From JAVBKV01 sp031553885 (GTDB lineage: Bacteria > Bacteroidota > Bacteroidia > Bacteroidales > Azobacteroidaceae): a stretch of 64,000 nucleotides of DNA. The stretch's first letter is position 1; the number at the start of each line of letters is the position of its first letter. The notes under the pieces are model-generated. The model saw nothing but the letters and a program-made list of their open reading frames with translations, ran no database searches and was not told the origin of the DNA. Positions 43,227-51,167 of this stretch are shown piece after piece. The stretch lies in contig JAVBKV010000047.1 of NCBI GenBank assembly GCA_031553885.1, positions 1 to 64,000 on the forward strand, written 5' to 3'. The position numbers were made by a program, and so were the translations under genes.

Positions 43227-44921
43227 TTATCCAATATTATTTTTCTTTTTTTGAACGATTGATTGCACTCGTTTTTTTGCATTTTTCAGTGCAATATCGT
43301 ATGCTTCAAGGTAGTAGCTGATGAAATGAGACCAGGACGCCTTTTCCGATAAGGAATGGGCCGATTGCCTGCTGCAATGGATTTTTTCGGCGTCGTAATT
43401 CATATTATATACCAGTATACTTTCTTTAATTTTCTCTGCTACTTCGAAATAATTTTCGTCGGATCTTTTTAAAACCTCAACACCCGTAAAAAGGTTGTCA
43501 CCGCAGCCTTCTTTTATAGCCCAAAGTCCAAATCCTGCAAGATTGGTTGTAATGGTAGGGACACTGAAAGCAATACTTTCCAGAGGGGTGTATCCCCAGG
43601 GTTCGTAATAAGAAGGAAATACCGTCAGGTCCAGACCAGTAAGCAGGTCGTAGTAAGTCAGATTGAAAATACCGTCATTCCCGTTCAGGTAAGAGGGAAC
43701 AAATATCAGTTTTAAATGATCGGACGGCTGGTTGAGAAAATTCAGATGCCTCAGGTAGTTACAGATTTTATCTCCCTGTGGTTCATACAATTCATGGGTG
43801 TAATAAGGATCCGGAAGCGGATTGGTTACCGGTTCGTTTTGTTCCAGGCGTTTTTTTAGATCGGGCCTGGCTCCGTTGGCCCAGGCAGGAACCAGGATAA
43901 AAGCCACTATCGGCTTATCTGGCCGGGTGAGGCGGACGCGATTCATCGCTTCAATAAAAACGTCGATTCCTTTATTTTTATATTCATATCTTCCACTGAT
44001 TGCCAGTAATAAGGATTGATCAGGAATTGATTCTCCGGTTAGTTGCTCCGCTACACGGATCAACGCTTTGCGGGCCATTTTCCGTTTTCTGTTAAAAGCG
44101 TTTCCTTGTGGAACAAAATTCGATTCGAAACCATTCGGAGTAACTACATCCGGTATTCTTTCAAGTAATTGTGCACATTCGCAGGCCGTAATGTCGCTGA
44201 CGGTTGTAAAACAGTCTACATGCAATGCAGTTTGTTTTTCAATGGAATGTTTGGCTTCCATATTCAATTCGGCAGCCATCTGATCTCCATTGTAGTTTTG
44301 AAAGTGGGAATACAAGGGCTTGTCATTTCCTGCAATAGAACGGCCGATGGAGGTAGCATGCGTAGTAAATATGGTCGCAATTGCAGGAACTTTTCCCTGA
44401 ATGTATAAAGCTCCCATACCCAGCATCCATTCGTTGAAATGCGCAACTACCTGTTTTTTTTCCATGTGAAAAAAGTGGTACAGGCTTTCCATGACCAATC
44501 CGGTTGCGTATGCAAACATACAGGATTCATCGTAGTCCCCGTATGCCCGCATCGAATTGACACCGAAGCTTTTCCATACACGAAAATAGATTTCATCCTT
44601 TTTCGTATAATACGACTCATAATCCACCAGAATGGCAATCGGTTTACCAGGAATATTCCATCTTCCGACCCGAACGCTCAGTTGTTCCGACTCGCGGGCA
44701 TGCTTTTTCCAGTCTTTCAACAGGCTGGAACTTTCTATAAAATCAGGATTGTTTTTTTCTTGCCAGCAATCAGGACCGATGAACCAGATTTTATCTTTGT
44801 ACAGATCTTGAAGTGTTTTTGCTTTTGTAGACAAAACGGTATAAATTCCACCTACTTTATTACAAACCTCCCAGCTTGTTTCGAAGATGTAATCAGGTTT
44901 TACCTTATTTATTTTTGCCAT
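43227..44921 (-). CDS. GT3-type glycogen synthase
   Basis: A 564-aa enzyme of the eukaryote-like glycogen synthase family (GT3), which uses UDP-glucose and is usual in Bacteroidales in place of ADP-glucose GlgA. Signs are the N-terminal FETSWEVCNKVGGIYTVLSTKA, the central ISGRYEYKNKGIDVFIEA and the catalytic-domain EPWGYTPLESIAFSVPTI. Its promoter box lies 31-38 nt upstream. It heads a two-gene operon with glycogen phosphorylase. Confidence 0.9.
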   Translation of the reverse strand: MAKINKVKPDYIFETSWEVCNKVGGIYTVLSTKAKTLQDLYKDKIWFIGPDCWQEKNNPDFIESSSLLKDWKKHARESEQLSVRVGRWNIPGKPIAILVDYESYYTKKDEIYFRVWKSFGVNSMRAYGDYDESCMFAYATGLVMESLYHFFHMEKKQVVAHFNEWMLGMGALYIQGKVPAIATIFTTHATSIGRSIAGNDKPLYSHFQNYNGDQMAAELNMEAKHSIEKQTALHVDCFTTVSDITACECAQLLERIPDVVTPNGFESNFVPQGNAFNRKRKMARKALIRVAEQLTGESIPDQSLLLAISGRYEYKNKGIDVFIEAMNRVRLTRPDKPIVAFILVPAWANGARPDLKKRLEQNEPVTNPLPDPYYTHELYEPQGDKICNYLRHLNFLNQPSDHLKLIFVPSYLNGNDGIFNLTYYDLLTGLDLTVFPSYYEPWGYTPLESIAFSVPTITTNLAGFGLWAIKEGCGDNLFTGVEVLKRSDENYFEVAEKIKESILVYNMNYDAEKIHCSRQSAHSLSEKASWSHFISYYLEAYDIALKNAKKRVQSIVQKKKNNIG

Positions 44922-44951
44922 AAATTAACTGTTTCCCAAATAAATAAGCCG

Positions 44952-44959
44952 CAAAGGTA
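44952..44959 (-). promoter_or_regulatory. -7 promoter element for the glycogen operon
   Basis: Read on the minus strand this is TACCTTTG (TAnnTTTG). A TTTG lies 23 nt further upstream, slightly more than the usual 19-21 nt. Confidence 0.5.
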
Positions 44960-45014
44960 TAAAAAAAAGAGGAAAATAAAGACAAAAAAAAATTTCTTAT
45001 TGAAATATCTTTCG

Positions 45015-45022
45015 TAGCTTTG
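45015..45022 (+). promoter_or_regulatory. -7 promoter element for the 45.1-46.7 kb operon
   Basis: TAGCTTTG matches TAnnTTTG, 43 nt before the start at 45066, with TTTC 18 nt upstream as an imperfect -33. It is back to back with the glycogen promoter. Confidence 0.5.
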
Positions 45023-45065
45023 TCTTAAAGTATTAGATCATTTACACTTAAATCATTTTTAATTT

Positions 45066-45350
45066 ATGGCCTCAGTAAAAAAATTAAAACAGAATATCAA
45101 TTATATAACAGGGGAATTATTTTCCGAATGTTTATTTTGCCGGTTATACATTCCCGGAGTAGATCCTGTCAAAGCGGACGAAGTGCTGACCAGTATCCTT
45201 AAGTTCCAGGATGAATTTCTGAAAAGGAGCAATCATCCGGATGGAACGAAAAATTCAGCGTTGGTAAAGTCTTACTATAAAAAATTAGCTGTCGACATAA
45301 AAAAGCAGGTCGATGAAATTATTCAGCATATTCAGAGCCTGAACAAGTAA
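45066..45350 (+). CDS. Small conserved protein of unknown function
   Basis: A 94-aa soluble protein that I recognise only as a conserved Bacteroidota hypothetical. It has a central ELFSECLFCRLYIPG with two Cys, then two predicted helices rich in Lys (LTSILKFQDEFLKRSN, KKLAVDIKKQVDEIIQHI). There is no signal peptide or membrane segment. It lies 7 nt before the acyltransferase gene in the same operon. Confidence 0.7.
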   Translation: MASVKKLKQNINYITGELFSECLFCRLYIPGVDPVKADEVLTSILKFQDEFLKRSNHPDGTKNSALVKSYYKKLAVDIKKQVDEIIQHIQSLNK

Positions 45351-45357
45351 ATAGAGG

Positions 45358-45894
45358 ATGAAGAAATTCTGTCAATGGTTACTTCTGCTTTTCGGATGGA
45401 AGTGTTTTTTAGAAGTGGAAGTTCCTCCCAGGTGTGTTATTTGCGTGGCGCCACACACCAGTAACTGGGATTTTTTTGTAGGAAAGATATTTTATACTTC
45501 TATCGGAGGAAAACCTCATTTTTTAATGAAAAAAGAATGGTTTTTCTTTCCGGTGAGTTGTTTGCTGAAAGCAATCGGAGGAATTCCTGTCAACCGGAAG
45601 AAAAAATCATCCCTGACTGAACAGATGGTCGAAGAGTTCCAGGCGCGGGAACATTTTCAACTGGCGATTGCTCCGGAAGGTACTCGTAAAAAATCGGAAT
45701 GGAAATCCGGATTTTATTACATTGCCCTGAATGCCGGAGTGCCGATTTCGCTGGCTCATATCGATTACAGGAAGAAAGAAGTCGGCATCAGCCGGAATTT
45801 TTATCCGACAGGTGATGTGGATAAGGATATCAATGAGATTAAGCAGTTTTATAAAAATTTCAGCGGGAAGCATCCCGAACAATTTTCTATTTGA
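45358..45894 (+). CDS. PlsC-like acyltransferase
   Basis: A 178-aa protein of the 1-acylglycerol-phosphate acyltransferase superfamily. It has the HX4D catalytic motif (H33TSNWD38) and the substrate motif APEGTRKKSEWKSGFYYIA. It is shorter than PlsC (about 240 aa) and has only a weak N-terminal hydrophobic patch, so it may use another acceptor, such as a glycolipid. Its stop overlaps the next start (TGATG). Confidence 0.82.
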   Translation: MKKFCQWLLLLFGWKCFLEVEVPPRCVICVAPHTSNWDFFVGKIFYTSIGGKPHFLMKKEWFFFPVSCLLKAIGGIPVNRKKKSSLTEQMVEEFQAREHFQLAIAPEGTRKKSEWKSGFYYIALNAGVPISLAHIDYRKKEVGISRNFYPTGDVDKDINEIKQFYKNFSGKHPEQFSI

Positions 45895-46679
45895 TGATGA
45901 ATTCATTATGGATCAGTCTGGTACAGTCGGATATTTTCTGGGAAGATAAAGAGAAAAACCTGCATCATTACGGGCGATTGATTGAAAGCGTGTCCGGGAA
46001 GTCAGACCTGGTTGTGCTTCCGGAAATGTTTTCCACCGGTTTTTCCATGAATGCCGGTCATCTGTCTGAAACCAATGAAGGATTGACCATGCAGGCTGTC
46101 CGATCCTGGGCCGAACGGTTTCAACTGGCTGTTTGCGGCAGTTTTCTGGCTTGTAATGAAAAAATGCAGCTGTTTAACCGTGGTTTTTTTATTACTCCGG
46201 ACGGGTCTTCCTGGTTTTACGACAAACGCCACCTTTTCCGGATGGGAGATGAAAACTTGTTGTTTTCTGCAGGCAATGAGCAGTTAATTATTCCTTATAA
46301 AGGTTGGAATATCCGGTTGATTATTTGTTACGATCTTCGTTTTCCGGTGTGGAGCCGGAATGTGGATAAGGCTTATGATTTATTGATTTGTCCGGCCAAT
46401 TGGCCTCAGGTTCGGAGAAAAGTATGGGATGTACTGCTTAAAGCCAGGGCATTGGAGAATTACTGTTATGTGTGTGGCGTTAACCGGATCGGAGAGGACG
46501 GGCACCGGATTTATTATCAGGGAGGCTCAATGCTCATCGATTTCAAAGGAGATGCGATTTGCGGCTGTGAAGACGACAATGAATCTGTTGTTACCGGTAT
46601 TATTACCAAGGAATTACTGGATGATTTCCGGTGTAAATTTCCGGTATGGATGGATGCCGATTCATTTGAGATAAAATAA
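45894..46679 (+). CDS. Omega-amidase/nitrilase-family hydrolase
   Basis: A 261-aa carbon-nitrogen hydrolase. The catalytic triad is visible: Glu in VVLPEMFSTGFSM, Lys in YDKRHLFRMG and Cys in IICYDLRFPVW. The sequence fits the YafV/omega-amidase branch, which hydrolyses alpha-ketoglutaramate-type amides in metabolite repair. It begins at the ATG that overlaps the acyltransferase stop. A tRNA gene with its own promoter follows. Confidence 0.88.
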   Translation: MMNSLWISLVQSDIFWEDKEKNLHHYGRLIESVSGKSDLVVLPEMFSTGFSMNAGHLSETNEGLTMQAVRSWAERFQLAVCGSFLACNEKMQLFNRGFFITPDGSSWFYDKRHLFRMGDENLLFSAGNEQLIIPYKGWNIRLIICYDLRFPVWSRNVDKAYDLLICPANWPQVRRKVWDVLLKARALENYCYVCGVNRIGEDGHRIYYQGGSMLIDFKGDAICGCEDDNESVVTGIITKELLDDFRCKFPVWMDADSFEIK

Positions 46680-46716
46680 ATAGTTGGCAAAATAGTTGGA
46701 TTTACAGATTTTTTTG

Positions 46717-46724
46717 TAACTTTG
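46717..46724 (+). promoter_or_regulatory. -7 promoter element for tRNA-Pro
   Basis: TAACTTTG matches TAnnTTTG and lies 17 nt before the mature tRNA. A TTGG sits near the -33 position. Confidence 0.6.
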
Positions 46725-46741
46725 CACCGCAAAAAAATAAA

Positions 46742-46814
46742 CGAGATATAGCGCAGTTGGTAGCGCGCCACGTTCGGGACGTGGAGGCCGGGCGTTCGAG
46801 TCGCCCTATCTCGA
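46742..46814 (+). tRNA. tRNA-Pro (anticodon CGG)
   Basis: A full cloverleaf of 73 nt. The acceptor stem is CGAGATA / TATCTCG with discriminator A at 46814. The D arm is 46751-46766 (GCGC stem). The anticodon stem is CCACG / CGTGG around loop TTCGGGA, with CGG at 46775-46777 reading the Pro codon CCG. The T arm is GGGCG-TTCGAGT-CGCCC (46790-46806). The 3' CCA is not encoded (CGA follows). Confidence 0.96.
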
Positions 46815-46820
46815 CGAAAA

Positions 46821-46848
46821 GGGGCAAACGAAATCACTCGTTTGCCCC
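46821..46848. terminator. Bidirectional terminator after tRNA-Pro
   Basis: GGGGCAAACGA (46821-46831) pairs perfectly with TCGTTTGCCCC (46838-46848) over a 6-nt loop, followed on the + strand by CTTTTCTTTT and on the minus strand by TTTT. It serves both the tRNA and the convergent galM operon. Confidence 0.85.
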
Positions 46849-46896
46849 CTTTTCTTTTCAGGTGCGCCAGCATCGCCATCTCCATAGCCCCGTGCG

Positions 46897-47877
46897 TCAG
46901 CTCGGGGAAACGGTGAATTGAAACCGGATTTGATAATGCCGTGTAGTATCAGGTGGTATGTTGCAAGACCGAAAATGAGAATGATTAGGAGAGTCCGGAT
47001 AAAATTGTGCTTCCATGCAAATACCCTGGCCGGGCTGAAAAATACCATCTAAATAATCGCCCGTGTAGATCATCACACCCGGCATATCGGAATAAACATC
47101 AACCTGTCGCCCTGAATTCTTTTCTTTTAATGATGCCAGAAGCCTGATGCCTTTCTTTTCTTTATCCGGATGAATAAAATAAGTATTCATGGGGGTTATT
47201 TTCCTGAACGAACGAAAGTCGTATGTTGTCCCGGATACAGGAAGAATTTTTCCCGTAGGCAGAAATTCCGGATCCATTTCCAGGTATTGGTCCGCAAAAA
47301 CCTGTAAATCGTGGTCTGGCAGGTTATTTTTTCTTCCTGTTAAGTTAAAATAAGCATGGTTGGTCGGGTTGAAAATGGTTTCTTTATCGGAAATAATTGT
47401 ATAATCGATATTTAGTTCGTTGTTTTCTGAAAAGGAGTAACAGACGGTAAAATCCAGGTTGCCGGGAAAACCACCCTCTCCGTCTTTGCTTTTCAGTGTG
47501 AAAATAAGTTGATTTTCCGAAATCGTATAATCGAATATTTTTTTATTGAAACCGTTCCAACCTCCATGATTGGAATTATTCCCATCGTTTTTATCCAACA
47601 GATAACTCTTTCCGTTCAACTCAAACCGTGCATTGGCAATGCGGTTGGCAAATCGTCCGATAGTACTACCTATATAAAAAGGGTCGGTAAAATAGTCTTC
47701 GACTTTGTCATAGCGGAGAATAATATTCCCGAGTTCCTTATTTAGTTCGGGAACCACTACGGAGACCAAAGTGGCTCCGTAGTTGGTTAATTCGATGAAT
47801 GCCCCCGATGAATTTGTCAACCGGAATAAGACAATCGTTTGACTATTGAGTGTAATTTCGTTTTCTTCAATTTTCAT
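46897..47877 (-). CDS. galM: Aldose 1-epimerase
   Basis: A 326-aa mutarotase that interconverts alpha and beta anomers of galactose or glucose released by the nearby enzymes. Key features are LTNYGATLVSVVVP, GRFANRIANARF, the catalytic His in NPTNHAYFNLTG and Glu in GICMEAQFYPDSPNH. It lacks a signal peptide, so it is cytosolic. I choose ATG 47877, which overlaps the GH88 stop by 11 nt; an ATG at 47892 would overlap more. It is the last gene of the operon. Confidence 0.92.
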   Translation of the reverse strand: MKIEENEITLNSQTIVLFRLTNSSGAFIELTNYGATLVSVVVPELNKELGNIILRYDKVEDYFTDPFYIGSTIGRFANRIANARFELNGKSYLLDKNDGNNSNHGGWNGFNKKIFDYTISENQLIFTLKSKDGEGGFPGNLDFTVCYSFSENNELNIDYTIISDKETIFNPTNHAYFNLTGRKNNLPDHDLQVFADQYLEMDPEFLPTGKILPVSGTTYDFRSFRKITPMNTYFIHPDKEKKGIRLLASLKEKNSGRQVDVYSDMPGVMIYTGDYLDGIFQPGQGICMEAQFYPDSPNHSHFRSCNIPPDTTRHYQIRFQFTVSPS

Positions 47878-49081
47878 CGGATTTTGTTCCACTGGCTGAT
47901 TGTAATTTTGCTAACCGGGTCAATGCCTCAATGTAGTAATAATCGGCATAGATGATCGCAGCGTCTACTTCACCACCATTGGGTTTATGTCCTGTCGAAT
48001 GAAGCAGGAAAGAGGGCTTGGTATCCCGGCTTTGATAGTTGGCAGAACTCAGGCTTTCTAGTATTTTAATGGCTGTTTGTTTGTATTTTTTACCCAGTTC
48101 TGCATTATCTTCCAACTGGGACAACTCTAGTAATGCAGATGCCACAATCGCTGATGCAGATGCATCTTTCGGTTCATTGGGTATTCCTGGAGCATCGAAG
48201 TCCCAGTAAGGAACCCTGTCTTCCGGTAACCGTTTCAGGAAAACATCGGTGATTTTTTCTGCAAAACGAAGGAAGGTTTTATCTCCGGTTTCCCTGTAAA
48301 TCATGGTGTATCCGTAAATTCCCCAGGCTTGTCCCCTGGCCCACATCGTATTGTCTGCATATCCCTGGTGGGTTACTCCCTTGATAAACTTACCGGAAAT
48401 GGTGTCATATACAGCTACATGATATGAAGATCCGTCTTCCCTGAAATGATTCTGCATGGTTACTTTGGCATGAGACAGGGCAATGTCGTACAGGTCTTTG
48501 CTTCCTCCGTTTTTGGATGCCCAGAACAACATTTCCAGATTCATTAAATTATCGACAATCGTGTTGTGGGGCCAATCCATTTTTTTGACCATTCCTGGCC
48601 AGGAGAGGAGGGTTCCAACTACCGGATTATACAGCGTAGCCAACGTATCGGCGGTCCGGATGATTACTTCCTTGTAAGCCTCGTTTCCGGTCAATCGGTA
48701 GGCATTCCCAAAACTGCAGAACACCTTGAACCCAAGGTCGTGGTCGGTAGCCCGGCTCCTGGAAAGCGGTTCCAGTATTTCCGTGTAATGAATGGCATGC
48801 GCTTTTATTTCTTCGTTTTTGGTATGTTCATAATCATACCAGAGGATTCCGGGCCAGAAACCGCTTGTCCATGCTCGTATTTCCACCATTTTCCAGTGTT
48901 TTACACTGTCCAGGATATTGGTGGGAAGCATATTGGTATCTCCAATTTCCGTCAGGGTCTTATTCACTTGATCATTGCAGTAATCCAATGATTGGTTTAC
49001 ATCAAACGATTCGCTTTTTGGATTGGTGCAAAAGCAAAATAATACCGGCATCAGTAATCCGGCTACAATCAGATTTTTCAT
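47867..49081 (-). CDS. GH88 unsaturated glucuronyl hydrolase, lipoprotein
   Basis: A 404-aa enzyme of family GH88 with a lipoprotein-type signal (VLFCFCTNPK). These enzymes remove the 4,5-unsaturated uronic acid left at the end of oligosaccharides by polysaccharide lyases. The two key Asp residues are in RATDHDLGF (about residue 114) and VDNLMNLEM (about 177). The (alpha/alpha)6 pattern is also seen in ADNTMWARGQAWGIYG. Its place just downstream of the heparinase-like lyase is the expected pairing. Confidence 0.9.
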   Translation of the reverse strand: MKNLIVAGLLMPVLFCFCTNPKSESFDVNQSLDYCNDQVNKTLTEIGDTNMLPTNILDSVKHWKMVEIRAWTSGFWPGILWYDYEHTKNEEIKAHAIHYTEILEPLSRSRATDHDLGFKVFCSFGNAYRLTGNEAYKEVIIRTADTLATLYNPVVGTLLSWPGMVKKMDWPHNTIVDNLMNLEMLFWASKNGGSKDLYDIALSHAKVTMQNHFREDGSSYHVAVYDTISGKFIKGVTHQGYADNTMWARGQAWGIYGYTMIYRETGDKTFLRFAEKITDVFLKRLPEDRVPYWDFDAPGIPNEPKDASASAIVASALLELSQLEDNAELGKKYKQTAIKILESLSSANYQSRDTKPSFLLHSTGHKPNGGEVDAAIIYADYYYIEALTRLAKLQSASGTKSDEN

Positions 49082-49202
49082 ATTTGCATAATTTGTTTGT
49101 TAATGGTCATGTGGAATTACAAAGCAATCGACCAGGTTCAACTCGCAACATGTTTATGCTCATTGGCGCAACTTTTGCATGCTCGTTTCATTTTTTGATT
49201 AG

Positions 49203-51143
49203 TTAGTCGAATGTCCATTCTGTGTGTATATTCATGTTTTTACTTTTTACTCGTATAATTAATGGATAACAAGGCTTGCTTGCGTCGTCTCCGTTTGAAA
49301 CAGCCGGATTCTTGGGTGGAATACCCGGAGCTTCCCCGGTAAATATTTCCAGCTTTTCGTTGCCGGAAGCCAAACTGATCTGTATTTCTGCTCCTTCTAT
49401 TTTACATTTAACCGACCGGTCTGCAACGTACTTTTTAACATTGGATATCCGTTTGTATGTTTCTGAATCCGTCAGAGTTGCATTAATACCATTTCCTTGT
49501 AATTGAGGTTTTTTTGTCAAAATTAATACATAGTCATAAGTGTGAACATCCGAAGAGGTACAGTTGAAATCATCGGTCAGTCGATTGTTTGTAAAGTTTA
49601 GTTTCCGGGACATTTCTACTCCCGGATAGGCTTCTGAGGTTTGGGTCTCGACAATTCCTCCATTTTTCAGGGATGAAAAGCTGACCAACCGGCCGGTTGT
49701 CGGATTCTGATCTCTGGCATCGATCGTGACCGTACTGTGAGCCAGTGTTTTCCGGTACCATTGCATGTAATCAGGAACCCCGTAGGCGGATGTTCCGAGG
49801 TCTGTGACCAATTCTTCTTTCCCATTGTGTATGGAGATGGAAAGTTTGTCGGGATGTCCGTGTCCTCCTCCGTGGGGGCCATATTTCAACACAACAGATT
49901 TGTCGTCCGATCTCAGTACGGCATAACCGGTGTTTGGGAAGTAAACACTTTTCGAAGAAACCTGAGTAAGTGAGTTTCCGATTGGAATGTTATTGAACAG
50001 GGCATCCATTGAATTCCTTTTCGTTTTTTTATAACATCGTTCCAAGATCGATAAAAAAAGCGGATCGTTGTACCGGTAATAAGCCAACTCATACAGACTT
50101 GCCTGGGCTGTGAGCGATTCACCGTACCAGCCGTCATTGTGGGCCGGAAAATACAGATCGGAATAAACGCCCAAAGCAGGAGATGCCAGCATGTTGTACA
50201 ACTTCTTATCGTACAGGTTGATGCCTTTGCACCGCAGGGCATCTGCCGACAAAAGCATGGCTCTCAAGGGGTAATAATGATAAATGGGAGAACCTTCATT
50301 CCACCATCCATCGTCATATACATCCGTGCTCATCAACTTGTAGTACCCGTGTTTAGGATCCTGCAATGCGACCTGGATAATGCTGTCGTTACGAAGTGCC
50401 ACTCCCAGGGCGATGAGTCCGCTGTTGTGCCAGACCTGCCAGTTTCCCTGGGCTTTCCGGTTTAAAAGGAGGTTAGCACATTCCTGCAAGTATCCTTTTT
50501 CAATGGCTTGTATTTCTTCGGAAGTCATGATTCCCCTGGCAATAGAATAAGCTTTACAGGCGTAGCTGGCCCATACGGATTCATCCAGGCTTTGAGCAAA
50601 CATCTTTCCGCTGTAGGAAACTGTTGGTTTCCGAACCGTGTTGTGCTCGATGTAAGTAGGGTATTTCAACGCGTAGTCCAGCATCATGTCCCGGATGTAG
50701 GCTGCATAGCCGACGTCTTTGGTTATCAGGTAAAGGTACATGCAGGACTGAAGGAATTTCAGGTTTTCATTGTGCACACTATTTACCCAGGCCCAGTTGT
50801 ACTTATTCACTTTGCTCCATTCTTTTCCGCACAAAGCACAGTAATGGGAGGTCGGTTTTTCCCAGTTGAACGTAAACTGAACATTGTGAACCGGACAAAA
50901 GTAATCGTGGCCATGGCCTCCTTCCAGCATCGGCACTTCCATTTCATGCTTCAACCGTTCTTCGACCGTTTGTTGAAGCGAGTTGATGATTTTCCGGCCC
51001 CAATCGGTTTGTGAGGAAGTCCGGATTTTTATGATGTCTTCTTCGGAAAAGAAATAATAATTCTGTTCTTGTCCCGAAAGCTTACAACAGGCAATAAGCA
51101 TCAGCACCCATGAAGAAAAGAATTTGTATGCAGTTGATTTCAT
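49203..51143 (-). CDS. Heparinase II/III-family polysaccharide lyase
   Basis: A 646-aa exported protein with a signal peptide that could be cut at ...CCKLSGQ. It has an (alpha/alpha) toroid N-terminal domain (QGNWQVWHNSGLIALGVAL, NEGSPIYHYYPLRAM) and a C-terminal beta-sandwich with GGGHGHPDKLSIS and LAHSTVTID, as in heparinase II/III-like lyases (PL12, PL15, PL17, PL21 and relatives). Near residue 82 there is a Cys pair set, YFCPVH and HYCALCGKEW, which could bind a structural metal. The substrate is not decided: a uronic-acid glycan is likely given the GH88 gene next to it. Confidence 0.8.
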   Translation of the reverse strand: MKSTAYKFFSSWVLMLIACCKLSGQEQNYYFFSEEDIIKIRTSSQTDWGRKIINSLQQTVEERLKHEMEVPMLEGGHGHDYFCPVHNVQFTFNWEKPTSHYCALCGKEWSKVNKYNWAWVNSVHNENLKFLQSCMYLYLITKDVGYAAYIRDMMLDYALKYPTYIEHNTVRKPTVSYSGKMFAQSLDESVWASYACKAYSIARGIMTSEEIQAIEKGYLQECANLLLNRKAQGNWQVWHNSGLIALGVALRNDSIIQVALQDPKHGYYKLMSTDVYDDGWWNEGSPIYHYYPLRAMLLSADALRCKGINLYDKKLYNMLASPALGVYSDLYFPAHNDGWYGESLTAQASLYELAYYRYNDPLFLSILERCYKKTKRNSMDALFNNIPIGNSLTQVSSKSVYFPNTGYAVLRSDDKSVVLKYGPHGGGHGHPDKLSISIHNGKEELVTDLGTSAYGVPDYMQWYRKTLAHSTVTIDARDQNPTTGRLVSFSSLKNGGIVETQTSEAYPGVEMSRKLNFTNNRLTDDFNCTSSDVHTYDYVLILTKKPQLQGNGINATLTDSETYKRISNVKKYVADRSVKCKIEGAEIQISLASGNEKLEIFTGEAPGIPPKNPAVSNGDDASKPCYPLIIRVKSKNMNIHTEWTFD

Positions 51144-51167
51144 TATTATCGAGTTACTTGCTGGTCG

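Noticed and set aside
46742..46814. tRNA-Pro as an integration site for a mobile island
   Set aside because: No integrase gene and no second copy of the tRNA 3' end is visible in the window.
46517..47048. Minus-strand open frames across the tRNA region
   Set aside because: The tRNA structure, its promoter and terminator explain this stretch; the frames run through the tRNA.
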